Source of the DNA: Triplophysa rosa
Taxonomy: Eukaryota; Chordata; Actinopteri; Cypriniformes; Nemacheilidae
NCBI RefSeq assembly: GCF_024868665.1
Contig: NC_079893.1
Location: forward strand, 9,222,907-9,286,906
Reading direction: 5' to 3'
DNA length: 64,000 nucleotides
A program made the translations under genes and the position numbers. The notes under the pieces were generated by a model, which saw nothing but the letters and a program-made list of their open reading frames with translations, ran no database searches and was not told where the DNA came from. Position 1 is the stretch's first letter, and each line of letters begins with the position of its first letter. Below are positions 13,201 through 27,300 of the stretch, piece after piece.

Positions 13201-16200
13201 TTTAATTAAACCCTCTTTATGTTACAAATTTTGAACGGTTTTCTCTCTGGAAAATAAAACTACATTTTAACACTGTAAAATGAAGAAAGCTAAACCTTAA
13301 GAGAGAACCTTGTAAACCAAGTAGTTCACTTGTTGACAGATCAACCAATAGGATTAAACCGATTTTGTAAAAAAAAACACCATAGCTCTACAATACATAT
13401 CATTGACAAAATGTTAATGCTCTCTCATTTGGAAGCCTCTTTGAATAAAAGTGTCTACTAAATATATATATATATTTTTGGGGGGGTATATTGTGCCATG
13501 TGTTGCTGCCCATGTGTGATTATAGAAATCTACACAAATGTATAGTCATTTTCTGTATGTTCATTAGTTTGATTGACGTTCTTAACATTTTGCTCTCTGA
13601 AGGCGGAGACCCCTTGGGGCAGTTTGTCATTGAGCACACTCAAGGCGAGTGGAAGGTCTCCGTGCGGAAACTTCTGGACAGGGAGGAGAGGGACAATTAC
13701 TTGCTGAACATCACTGCCACCGACGGGACCTTCACAGCCAAGGCTGTGGTGGAAGTCAAGGTCTTGGACGCCAACGACAACAGCCCAATTTGCGAGAAGG
13801 TATGAATGTTTTGTGTGTGTGTGTGTAAGGAAGTGCATTGCAGCAAAATGTCATGTAGTCCAACTCTGTCAGTTAAGGGGAGGGTGCTGCCTACCCGCTG
13901 TGCATGCTAAATGGGACGAGACTTAGAGAGAAAAAGAGAATGTCAGGAGGGATTTGAAAAGGTCCTTATGTGAAATGCAGCATTTAAGAAACAAAGAGGG
14001 TGATTTTGCACACTGAGAGGTTTTGTGAATCCCAATATGCTTCTATTACGTATTGTGCTCCTTTTTTTTTTTTAAATGTTAATTTAATAGAACTCCCGCT
14101 GGGAAAATCTCGTTTTCAATCCATCTTTTTCACCACCAATCTTACGTTTTTTCTTCTTATTGTCCCATTTATCTTAATGTCACTTCCTCCCTTCGTATGT
14201 CTACCCCATCTTTGCAGTCGCTTTATATGGAGACCGTCCCCGAGGACTCCCCCGCTGGTAGGCTGATCCTGCAGGTCTCCGCCACAGATGCCGACATCCG
14301 TTCCAACGCACAGATTTCCTACGAGCTACACGGGCCCGGATCAGAGCACTTCAGCATCGACTCTGAGACAGGTACTTATTCATTTAAGTATGTGTATGTC
14401 TGTCACTAGCCCCGATGAGCCTTTTGTCAAACAAAGGTGTATATATATAATTGCGTTTGCCCCTGTTATGCCGATTGCATTACTTTTTGGAGTTGTATTG
14501 TTTGCCATCATCCTCCCATCGGTCCACAGCAGGGCTAATATGTATTCCAAACATCGTCGAGACAGGAGTCAATATTATTTTTGCTTTCAGCGATGGCTAT
14601 TTTCAAGGCATTGCAATGCACCGAATCTGTTGGAAATAAACCCACAATCTTCTCTATCTTAAACCATTGTTTACAGCCAGACAACAATATGCCACATGCA
14701 TTCGCACAGAAAAGCTATTTTCTGTTTGCTTGCGCCTGCAGTCAAACGCACATTACTTTTAAAACTGTAATGATGATATTTAATTACTCTTATAATTCAG
14801 AGGGATGGGGTAAACCCTCCGGTGTTCATTACTGCGTTTTACAGTCAACTAAGCGGGTTCCACTGAATTATTATTCTGTTCTCCTCGGCGGTTGGCGCGC
14901 TCCAAAGTACGTACACAGAAAATATTTTACCAAAACATTTCTGCTGGTTAGTCGTTCCACTTCAGCTATTAAAGCGAATCAGCACGACTCCCTCAGCTGT
15001 GTCGGTTAGAGCCGGAAGGAGAGTAGAAATCAAGAGCGGGTTTGTGACAGCGTCACACTGCCATCACACAAAAGCTATTGTAAAGGCGTAACTCACTGGC
15101 TCTTTGATAACTCGAAGTGTCAAGGCAGGGGACGCTGGCTCGAAACTGAAAAAGTGCTACTGTTCTTGTGTGTGGGTTTAGCGAACACGGAGGATTTTTT
15201 TTTTCCATCGTGGAAAAGAAGGGGAGCATTATTGCAAGTTAGCAATGCCAAGAGTGACGTCGAGCGAGCTAGCCAAACCTCTGAAAGCTGGCGGCTGCTT
15301 TTCCAACTGTGACTTTTTCTCTCTCTCTTTTCTCAATTCACGCTCAGAGCAACCCACATGCAGACTGCACTCTATCCTCGCTTGTTATTTCTTTATTTCC
15401 CACCATCCCCCTTTTTCTATTTAATCTTTTCTGTGCGAGAATGATTCGAGGGAGCTCTCCGTGAGCGTTTTGTCACCCCATATTGATTCCTTCAAAAGAT
15501 GCTCTTCAGCTCGAGGGACGCCACACCGAACAGCTGGCACGGAGTCACCTATTGGACACAAAAGAGCCGTTTCAATTCAGTGACCACTAAAGGATAAAAA
15601 GAACACACGCTCGTGCATGCTGATATTATTAGTGTTTCGTCATGAAAGATACGACCGTCTCCCTCAGTCGCTGATAAAATAAACCGCTTTCCTTTGAGAG
15701 CATCCTTTGAGTGTTGACAGATGAGATAGTTTAGAATGGAATTGGATTGTGTCTTATTCATTAGTGCGGTGCCAGCTGATGTTCAAAGTGATCGATGGGG
15801 AGCGAATTTTGAGTTTCGTAGCAAGCGACAGCTCTAATAAACAAATATACCTTTGCAGACGTGAAGAATGAGAGAGCAATAAACTGTTTGCGAGTGTTAT
15901 GTAGTCGCATGGTAGGTGAATAATGACGGCAGATGTATTAGAAGTGGAAAAACGCAGTGAATTCATTGATTTCAATGCCAATAATGTGTCATAAGAGAAT
16001 ACTTAGGGGTTGTCCATTTTTTGTTTCACCAGGTGAATTGAAAACACTGCTCCCATTGGATCGAGAGGAAGAGGAAGTGCACAAGATGAAGGTGCGCGCT
16101 CTGGATGGAGGGGGGCGGTTTTGTGAAGCAGATGTTGAAATCACAGTCGAGGATGTCAATGACAACGCTCCGCTGTTCACCTCTGACCCGTACACCTTAA

Positions 16201-19200
16201 CCGTGTTTGAGAATACGGAGATAAACACACCCGTGGCCCGCCTGTACGCCTCTGACCTCGACACAGGTTGGTTCTCCAGAATCTAGATATTAGAGAGTGG
16301 GAAAGGCAAGCTTGTAGACTTTCCTACATTTTCATCATCGGCACAAAGAACATCACCACAACACTCAAAAGAATACAAGAATGTGTTCACTGAGCAGTGG
16401 GCTTATGTTATATCAGACTGTCATGAACACCAGTAATTCGGTTTGACGTCTGCGGTGTAGAATAGAAGAGTTTGTGTTAACTGACTATAATGAGTGACTG
16501 TTTCTTGATGGATAGGATTGTAGAAGCACACAAATAAGGCTTACTCAGAAATGCATTAGAGGGATTAGCATGCTCTCTCTCTGTCTTGTTTGCGCGTGTA
16601 GTTTTTCCCAATATAAAAGTAGCACCGATGCACACATACTTTTTAATATACAGCTTAGGACGAGAGGTTTGACCACGGACTGTTTTGTTGGGTGAATTTA
16701 GAAGTCATCATAGCTGAGGAGACGAGATTGAGATGCACTTACACATTATAGCTCTTAGAGGTTTAGTCATTGTTTTGAATCTGTATTGATGTGTTGGGAT
16801 TGTTTGTGTATTGATTTCTCTTTCATAATAAGAAATATGCCAGCCAAAAATTGGTTTGTATATTCTTTATCCATTTTGCACAATATTAAAGGAATATTAT
16901 GTTTGAATAAAAGTTAAAGGGCTAGTTTACCCAATTCTTTCATCATTTACGTACCCTTGTGTCATTCCAAATCTTTATGACCTTTTTTCTGCCGAACACA
17001 AAAGAAGATATTTTGAAGAATGTTGGTAACAGAATTGCCCCTCATTCTCATTTCTCAGAATATCTTATTTTGTGTTCTACACTCATATACATGTTTTAAT
17101 GACTTGAGGGTGAATAAATCATGACAGAATTTTGGTTAAATATATATTTTTGGGAGGATATTGTTGATCAGCACTATACAACTCATACCTTGTTTTAAGC
17201 CCTCTGTGTGTGTTTCTTCAGGTTCTAACGCCGAGATCTTCTACTCCCTGCTGGACTCGGCTGATGGTGTATTCTCCATCGAGGAAGAGACGGGCATTGT
17301 GCACCTGAGTCGCCCCCTTGACCGTGAGCTCCAGTCGCTCTACACCCTCCGAGCCCGAGCCACCGACCGCGGCTCCCCACGCCGCCTCTCCTCCCTCTCT
17401 ACCGTCAGCATTTCTATCCTGGACATAAATGACAACCCTCCCGTCTTTGAGCGTCGTGAGTACACGGCCACCGTCGCTGAAGATGTGTCTGTGGGCACTC
17501 AGCTGTTGCGGGTTCACGCCACCAGCCGAGATACAGAAGCAGGTGCAGAGATTACATACGCCATCATCAATGGAAACGAGAGGGGAGCGTTCCGCGTGGA
17601 CCCACATACAGGTGAGCAGCAATGACCTAGATGCTAGACAGGGTTTTTAAATGTTTAAAATTGTAGAAGATCTAGGAATAAACAAAAATAGAGGGTTTGT
17701 TTTATTACACTTTTTTCCACTGCTGGTGGCACTTTGTTTTTCTGCATTTTTTTGGTTACCACGTGTGATGTTCTGGTTTTACACCAATATAAAGCTTTCT
17801 TAAAGAGGTGATGTTAAGCAGCATGTTAAAAGGTTTCTCTTTTATATATAATACATTAGAAAAAAATGAAATGTGTTAAACTTTTCTTTTAGAGCAGTTT
17901 CTTACAAAGTTTGAATTTTGTCAAACTTTTATAGAACAAAATAACACAAAACCACCTATTTTTTCCATGATCTTTCTTTCTTTCTTTTTTTTTTTTTTTA
18001 CAAATTTGGGACATTTAGATCATTGATAAAATGTGCTTTCACTGTGCATATTTGCAGGTCACAATTAAACTAGTATGCAGTCAAATGACAATTTCGCTGC
18101 TAAAAATGTCCCCTCATTTGCATAAATAAGAGGAGAAACTAATACAAACACATCTTGTGTGACAGCTTGTTAAGTTATTTTTTGTATAATATAATAATTG
18201 TTGAATATTAAAACAAAAATGTGTTTATTTGTTAATGAGTAGCGGTATTTTAAGAGTTGTAATGTACCTGGACATGATCAATTCTCTTTGCAGGTGGTAT
18301 CTTCGTGATCGAACCTTTGGACTACGAAACAGCTCATGAGTTTTATCTAACGGTCGAGGCTACGGATGGAGGCACGCCATCACTCAGTGACATGGCTACG
18401 GTAAACATTAACTTGACCGACGTGAACGACAACAGCCCCGTCTTCAACCAAGACATGTACTCAGCTGTGATCAGCGAAGACGCAGAGCTTGGAAAGACCG
18501 TTCTTACCGTGAGTTTGTCTTTTTTATAGTGTAGGACCTTAAATCGGGAACACAGACACACAAAACAGTCCAATGTCAAGCCACAGATCAGTGACTAACG
18601 CAGATCCACTCTCTCTTCTCTTTGGTCATTTATTAGAGATGTTCATGTCTTATCACGCTGAAATGTGAAACTGAAGCTTTGAAACCCAGCTCTCTTTTGC
18701 CTGCATGCCTTCTGATTTCCCTCGAGGGTCTCAGCCAATAGTTACCGAATGGAGGCAAGAATGGACAAAAAGAGAGGGTGTTGCATACCGGTGGCAATCT
18801 TTATCTTAACCAGGTGCATGTGTGTGTTTGTGTGTGAAGGTCATGGCTGATGATGCAGATGGTCCTTCCAGTAATCAGGTGCGCTTCTCCATCATTGACG
18901 GCAATCAAGGCAGCCCGTTCACCATCGACCCGGTCAGAGGAGAGGTCAAGGTGGCCCGGCAGCTCGACAGAGAGAAGGTACAAAACACTTGTGTGTATCA
19001 GCACCAGGTGCACAGTCCGGCTTCATTTAGATCTAAATCTATTTGACATTTTGTTTTTGTGTTTTTTAGACTTCAGGCTACACGTTAACTGTGTTGACCT
19101 CTGACAACGGAAGCCCGGCTCGATCCAGCAACGCTACGGTTAACATAGACGTGTCGGACATAAACGATAACCCGCCTGTCTTCTCCCAGGCCAACTACAG

Positions 19201-21277
19201 CATCATTATACAGGTGCGAATGCTCGATAATCTCACAGAAATGTTTGTGTAAATGAGTTTGCTACCTGTCTGTGTCATGTCAGAGCTGCCTTTAAGGTGG
19301 AAATTTGTGAATGTGGTTCTGAATTGTAATGTATTAAACACATTTGTGTCTTTGTGTGCCGTGTAGGAGAACCAGCCAGTGGGCACCGGCATCCTCAAAC
19401 TGACTGTGTCCGACCGTGACGCCTCCCACAACGGACCTCCTTTCACGTTCTCCATCGTGAGCGGAAACGAGGGCGGCGCCTTCGACATTACTCCTCAGGG
19501 CGCGCTGGTTTCCGCAGCAACGCTGAGCCGACAGGCTCAGGAGCTCTACCTTCTGCAGGTTCAGGTGAGACCTCAATCTCCGTTTCTCTCGGCAGCCGCG
19601 GGGGTCGTGTTCGGCTTTCAGTCTGAAGGGAGGGATGAGCAATAGTTAAGGTGAAGCAGTGCTTGTTCAGTATTCCCCACACAGGTCAGGCATGGCCTAT
19701 AGAGAGTGATGAAAGAGCAGACGGGAAAAGCTGCAGGCGGAGTGGAACTACTGTAATAAATTATAACGGCGGTTCATTCCCGCTTACATCCTCTTCGGGA
19801 ACCTATTGGACTTCTTTGGTTGCTATAGTGTGATGTTGATAGGGATGTTTTCAGTTGGGCTCTAGATGTGACGCAAGCTAAATTCAAACTTGCATTGCCT
19901 GCATAAGCGCCAACATGGATTGTGTTAGAACATGTGGGTTATTCACATGACTCGCATTTCTGTTTGTGTTTATATGTATCATACATGGGATTAGCAAAAA
20001 ATGAGATGTGCTCTATGACTCACTTATGTAAACCGTTCGGTTTGCACAAGAGCAAATCAAAGCCCGAGGGCTCCCTCTACTGATTGTGACAAGCACTCGT
20101 TGCCAGTTCCTCCATATGAAAGCTGTTAGGGCCTTAATACTATTTTACACTTCAAACCGCTGACAAAACTCACAGTTTTGTGTCTTGAAATTAGACATCT
20201 TTCTGCTTTCCCTAAGGCGGGCATCAGTATTACTTTTTGTCGTATTTATGGTTAGTGACCTGAACTAACCCTAAACCTAATCACACACAAACACCATCAA
20301 CAGGTTCATTAGATGTTTTTAAAAAGTTTGCTGTCTTTTGATTTTTGTTCTTCTCAATCCTGACCCCCTATTTTTTGACTCAGGTAACAGATAGTGGTCG
20401 ACCGCCGCTATTCTCCACTGCGTTCGTGAGCGTCCGATTGATCGAAGAGAGCATCTACCCTCCATCTATTCTTCCTCTGGACATCTTCATCACCACGGCG
20501 ACAGACGAATATTCCGGTGGGGTTCTGGGTAAAATCCACGCCACGGACCAGGATGTCTACGACACTCTAACCTACAGCCTCGCCCCCGATAGTTCCTCCA
20601 CCTCCCAAAACTCTGGCCTCTTCTCCGTCTCCCCTGCCGATGGAAAACTTGTGGCCCGCGGGAATCTGGACGCCGGTCAGTACGCCCTTAACATTACAGT
20701 GACAGATGGTCGCTTTACCGCAGCTGCCCGTGTCAACATTCACGTACGGCAAGCGACAGCACAAGCCCTCGATAACTCCATCGCTGTACGTTTCGCTGCA
20801 ATCGCACCCGAGGAGTTTATCGGAGATTACTGGCGTAACTTTTTGAGGGCCTTGCGGAATATCGCCGGAGTGAGACGAGGAGACGTGCAGCTGGTCAGCT
20901 TACAACCTGCTGCCGATGCCTCTGGTGACCTGGAGGTGCTTCTAACGCTGGAGAGGTCAGGAAGTCCATTCCAGCCACAGGAAGTGGTATACAGGAAACT
21001 CAACGCATCAGTTGGAGTAATCGAAGAGATGACCGGAGTCCGTATCGTGCGGGTTGTGAAGAAACTCTGTGCCGGATTGGACTGTCCTCTTAGTTTCTGC
21101 CAAGAGGCGGTGTCCTTGGAGACGGGAGCAGTGTCGGCCTATAGCACAGCAAGGATTAGTTTCGTTACGCCACGTTACATACGCGCAGCCAAGTGTCTTT
21201 GTGAAGGTACACAGATGCATGCATCCACAGGATTGCTATTAATGTGTTTCACCACCAGTACAGAACGGCGTTAACCC

Positions 21278-21340
<63 letters not shown>

Positions 21341-24300
21341 TTGTAGGAGCTGAGTGTCCTGTCTTGAACAAGTTGTGTGAGGGAAGCCCCTGTCCTCAAG
21401 GCATGGAGTGTGTAGAAGATCCCCCACACACCAAGTTTAGCTGCGTCTGTCCAGACGGAAAACAAGAGGAGTGCTCAGGTACAGTCATAGATTTCTGTCC
21501 TTCTCCTTTAAAATGTCAGACAATGTGTTGTATTAATTCTGTGGCTTTTGAGAAAGATGAGATGATGTCATTGTCATGTTTATATACAGAATTGTGATTG
21601 GCCTTCTTTCTGCTTTTAACCACTGAAATGCTCAAATTGATTATTTTATATTATATATTATTCTAAATGCGCATTGTAAATACACTGTTGAATGTAGGGA
21701 TTGATGATGAAATGAAGGTCACATAAAGGTCATTTTATTCCTTTACTGTTTTAGAGCGACAGTCATTGACGTTCAGCGGAAACGGTTATGCACGGTACAG
21801 GCTGATGGAAAATGAGAACAAGGAAGAAATGAAACTGTCACTTAGATTGAGAACATTCTCCACACACGCTACTGTTATGTACGCCAAAGGCACAGACTAC
21901 AGCGTACTGGAGGTGAGACTGTACTCAAACCGCCTTCAAAGGGAAACAGAGAGTTGGAAAATAAGAAATGGGAGAACGTTCTTACATATAAATGACAGGA
22001 AGAGCAAAGGATTGTGGGATTTACACACAAGCAGCTTCAACTTCCCAATGCCACAATTTATAATAATAAATAGTTTTGTACTGTTTGTCAAAATTCTGCC
22101 AACTTAAATGACTTTTTGTGGATTTTTGTTCATTTTATGGGTACATTTTCAGATCAAAAATACCTAAAAGTAACATTTCTGGATGTAAGGGAAATAAATA
22201 AAAATAAAGGGAGAGAATACATATTCATTGCATAAGCTTATTACTAGAGTTAAACCTGAAAAAGTCAATATGCAGTAGTTTGACCTTTTGGGAAAATGTA
22301 ACATTTTGAGTTTTAAGAAACAAAATAGTGACTAAAATGCATTTAACTAGTGAAAATTTAATTCTCGTTAACGCTGACCCTGTTTGTTGCTTTCAGATTG
22401 TGAACGGCCGTCTGCAGTACAAGTTCGACTGTGGCAGTGGCCCCGGTGTGGTGTCCGTCCACAGTACCCAGGTCAGTGACGGACAATGGCACACTGTGTA
22501 TCTTGAGGTAGACGGCAACTACGCCAGACTGGTCCTGGATGAGGTCCACGCCGCGTCAGGCACGGCTCCCGGCACTCTCCGCACACTCAACCTGGATTCC
22601 AGCATTTTCTTTGGGGGCCACGCACGGCCAGCCGCTGGCTCGGGGAGGATGGTGGTGAACGGGCTGCGCGGCTGCCTGGAGGGAATCGTGTTGAACGGGA
22701 GGGAGCTGCCGCTGTCTTGGGTTCGTGGAGCTCACTCGGTGCTGGAGGAGCTGGTGGATGCCGCTCCTGGGTGCAGCTTATCTGCTCCGGTCCAGGGATG
22801 CTCCAGTAACCCCTGCACTAATGGGGGAACATGTTCGTCGCTGCCTAATGGAGGTAAGCAGGGTGCTGTTTTGGATTCGAGTCAGTGCAGTTGTAAAATG
22901 GAGGTGGTCTGGCTAATACACTGCGCTCTGTGATGTTTTGTAGGGTACTTCTGTAAGTGCACAGCTGCATTTATGGGCACCCACTGTGAAGTCACTATCA
23001 GTCCCTGTGCTTCTAATCCCTGCCTGTATGGAGGCACATGTGTCCCAAGGGGAGGAGACTTCTACTGCCAGTGTAGAGGACAGTATTCTGGTCAACGGTG
23101 AGAACATATACACATGCAGAAACCGACACAAACATTTTTGGGTGAACTATCCTTTTAAAGGAATAGTTCACCTTAAGAAAAGCTGTTATTACTTACACGC
23201 CCTCTTGTCAGTTCAAGCCTGTGTGACTCTTTCTTCTGTAGAACACAAAAGTGATATTTTGAAAAATGTTGGAAAAAGAAAACCGTTGGTCCCTATTGAC
23301 TTGCATTGGTTTTGTGTCCATACAATAGAAGTCAATGGTGACCAACGGGTTTTGGTTACCAACATTTTTCAAAATATCTTCTTTTGTGTTTTGCAGAAGA
23401 AAGAAAATCACACAGGTTTAAAATGACAACGGGGGAGTAATGATGACAGAATTTTTGTTTTGAAGGTGAACTATTCCTTTAGGTGTCATATATACGATTC
23501 GGGCCAATGGTACAATGTCGGCATACACTTTTATATTCATTATTCTTAATTATGATGATAATCTTACAGCAGATATGTCTGAAAGTTTTTATTCTCATAC
23601 TTTTACTTTTTTAATCTGTTTAAACACTCGGGGGTTGGTAATACATTCATTAAAATAAAATTTTCCTCTTGAGCCCTTTGGGCTGAATCCTGTTCTTCTC
23701 TGTTTGCCTAGTCATATTTAAAGTTTGATATTTCATTAAATTAGATATTTCTCAATTGAATGACATTTTGTATACTCCAGATACCTAACCAAATGAAACG
23801 AAAGCTCTGTCAATATTTTCCCCAATTAAACTGGATTTATATGCACAGTTTGATTCAGCCTTAAGAAAATACTACACGTATCCATGCGGCTTTCTCAGTA
23901 ATTCCTATTTAATTAGAAATTGAATCGGAAACTGCGAGAGGTGATGTGATTGGAGATCAGATTCGAGACAGAATTGTTCTTCTATTTGCCAAATTTCCAC
24001 TGTGTTTATAAACCACCCAATCACGGTACTAAGTGAGTCTAAAGTTGTGCGTGAAAGGTTTCTGACTGACATGTTGGCTCTTTTTAATCTTCTCTCAGGT
24101 GTCAGCTGGGTCCGTACTGCACAGATAACCCATGCAAGAACAGCGGCAAGTGCATCGATAGCTTGGATGGCCCCGTGTGCGAGTGTGAGCCGGGTTTCCA
24201 AGGAGACAGGTACGTCCTTCCGTCCATGTAATGAACCTGTGAGACTCAATCAAATAAGTCAACACTGATTCTAATGCATGTAATTGAAGTACTTCTCAAG

Positions 24301-27300
24301 ATAAGTCTCCTGAGAAGTAAGTCTCCTGACATCTATGTTTGTGTCTTTGAACAGGTGCCTCAGTGATGTAGATGAGTGCCTGAAGAACCCTTGCTCTAAC
24401 GGTGGTCACTGTCAGAACACGTACGGCTCCTTCAGGTGTAACTGCTCGGCGGGCTACAGCGGCACCCATTGCGAACTCCGCTCGGAAATCCGCAACGAGT
24501 TCGTCTCCACTTCCTGGAACATTGGCTTGGAGGAAGTTATCGGAATCGGCGTCTTCGTCGCCAGCATCTTTCTTCTCGTCCTCCTCTTCATCTTGATCCG
24601 CAAGCGCATGTGCCGGCGCTCAAAATCCAAACCGGACGATGACGACAAGCTCGGCCTAGGCGTGGCGCCGCATGCCTTCCTCCACCGGCCTTACTTTGAT
24701 GCCAATCTCAACAAGAACATCTACTCCGACATACCTCCGCAGGTCCCCGTGCGGCCCATTTCCTACACTCCCAGCATTCCCAGCGACTCCCGCAACAATC
24801 TGGACCGGAATTCCTTTGAGGGCTCCGCCATACCAGAACATCCGGAATTCAGCACGTTTAACCCCGACTCGGTGCACGGTCATAGGAAGACGGTGGCCGT
24901 CTGCAGTGTGGCACCTAACTTGCCTCCTCCACCACCCTCCAATTCGGTTTCTGATAGCGACTCCATACAGAAGCCCAGCTGGGATTATGACTACGATGGT
25001 ACGTGCATATCTGCTATGCAAACGTGTCACACATGTGAACTTGTGACACATTTAGTGGGAGTGAGGGTTACAATGGGATTGTGTTACAGGTTCATTGTGT
25101 GAGTAAATGTCTTCCTGTTCTCTCCCCTTACAGCTAAAGTGGTGGACCTGGACTCGTGTCTGAGTAAGAAACCGGTGGAGGACAGTGCGTGTCACCCTTA
25201 CAACACCAGAGGCAGCATGTCTGAGGTCCAGTCTCTCAGCTCCTTCCAGTCCGAGTCCTGTGACGACAACGGTATGTATAAACAGAAATAACCTGTGCGT
25301 TTGCTTTGACTTTTTATATCTTACTGATGATTGATGGAACTGGCCATTAAAAATTTAATATTTTTGGATGTGTTTATAGGCATGGTTAGTAATTACAAGA
25401 ATATATAGAGATATATATATAGAGAATACATCAGTCAAATTTATTTGTAGACTTTTTAGAAGGCTGTTCAGAATGGAAAACTAGCATACTGATTTTTGCA
25501 TGTTGTACGTTGCCTAAAAATGATAAACAACAAATATTGTCTTGTTGTCATCTCGGAAATAAAAAAGATTGGCCTTTTTATTTATTTTATTAAAAAACCA
25601 AGGTTCATTGGCAATGGAAAGTAAACCGCAACATTATAGTTATAGGTTTGTTTTCAGTTTTATTGTAGTTTTAGTAATAATTAGAATTAGGTTTTATTTA
25701 TTTAATTTTTATTTATTAAATTTATTTATTATTTTTTTCATATTAATTTTAGTTTATTTTTAGCTATTTTGTTAGGTTTTTTTTTTCATTTTAGTATTTA
25801 TTTGCTTATTTTGTATTTCTATACAAGTCCAATTTATTCTTATTTAATGTTTAGTTTTTATTTATTATCGGTTAATAATTTTTGTCAGCTTGTGGCTAAG
25901 GCAACATTTTCAAAGAATATTGTTTATGATTTTTCAAAAATAATACTTTAAATTTTATTTGATTTTAATTAACAGAAATGCTTTAATCGTTTTAGTAAAC
26001 TATAATAACCACAATGCATTGTGGAATACAAAATCCTTACAATGTATCCTTCTTTTACGTCCATGCAAATGTACTCAGTCATCTGAGAATATCGCACGTA
26101 CTGCGCAGAGTACAGAAATAGCACTTGTAGGATGCTAGTTTGCCATTGTGAACACAGCCTGAGTCTCTCCTATGCTCTGTTACTGTGTGTGACCTAAGTA
26201 GTGTGTAATTCTTAATTGGCCCCTATAGTATGATTTCATTGTGTATTTTCATACTGAACATCTGCTAACCCTGTCTTTCTCTCTTTACCTGCTGTAACCA
26301 AGTGTAAAGAATGCTGTTTTTGGGTCATGTGTTATGTCGTTTCTCTCTCTTTCTTATCGCTGCACTGGGGCTTCAGCTCCCATTTGGATCAAATCTCACC
26401 ACAGACATCGAGCAAGGTTTTAAATAGAGGCCTGCTCGTAAGTGAACGCTCACCTACTGTGGAAGGAAGCGATCGCTGAAGGCCCTGTGAAATTCTCAAT
26501 GCATAAAATGAAGAGCGCTTTTTCTATTCTCTAAGCCCCAGCACCTTTTTTATCTTCTGTTGCTTTCGGGGCGAATGCTTTTAAGTTTAGGCAACATCTG
26601 AGGATGACCTGTGTAGTATTTCTATTATCTATATTGAATTCATGTTTTGGATCTGTTCTCTTCTTTTTCTTGTTTCTTTTATTGAAGCCAGTGATGGTTG
26701 AAGACATCAGCTCAGGGTGTAAAAGCAGGGTATGAAAAGTACATTTGATGGGTCCCCACACACATTTCTGTTGGTCACAACTGACACTGATTACTGTCTA
26801 AAGCTTCTTTCACATGACTCATGTCAACATGGACTCTATTGAGCGAAGCATCAGGTTACACCATCGCCGCCGGCTCTGGACAAGTGTTGTAACAATCCAA
26901 CATTGCCATTGACCATACATTGAGATTCCGAAAATAATCATGATAATACATATGTAAGATATTGTATGTGACATCATAAATGCTAAAATAATAAAATAAG
27001 CACTTTGCTATGAAGCATTTTTGAGACGATTTTGACATTCTTTACAGCCCTGACACGAGTCATGTGAAAAGCACTTAAGTCATCTAACCTTTGACTTTTG
27101 ACCCTCATTTGTCCTTTTCAGATCCCTCACCTGACAACTGCCCCACTGAAAACCTGATATACTAAAGCATTAAATTAAAACATGATCCGTATATCCCTAC
27201 CAGCATTTATCAACAACCCTGCTTCTTTTTCTTTTTTACTGTTTTCGATTTGGGGCTCGAGAGAGAGTCTTTGCTCTCTTTTATCTTTGAGAATTCTCCC

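Noticed and set aside
17218..17622. 134-codon antisense frame
   Set aside because: Shadow of the cadherin exon 17222-17611.
24656..25051. 131-codon minus-strand frame
   Set aside because: Antisense of the conserved fat1 tail exon.
26374..26413. Candidate extra fat1 tail exon after cttcag
   Set aside because: 40 bp would join in the wrong phase and the donor (gttttaaa) is poor.
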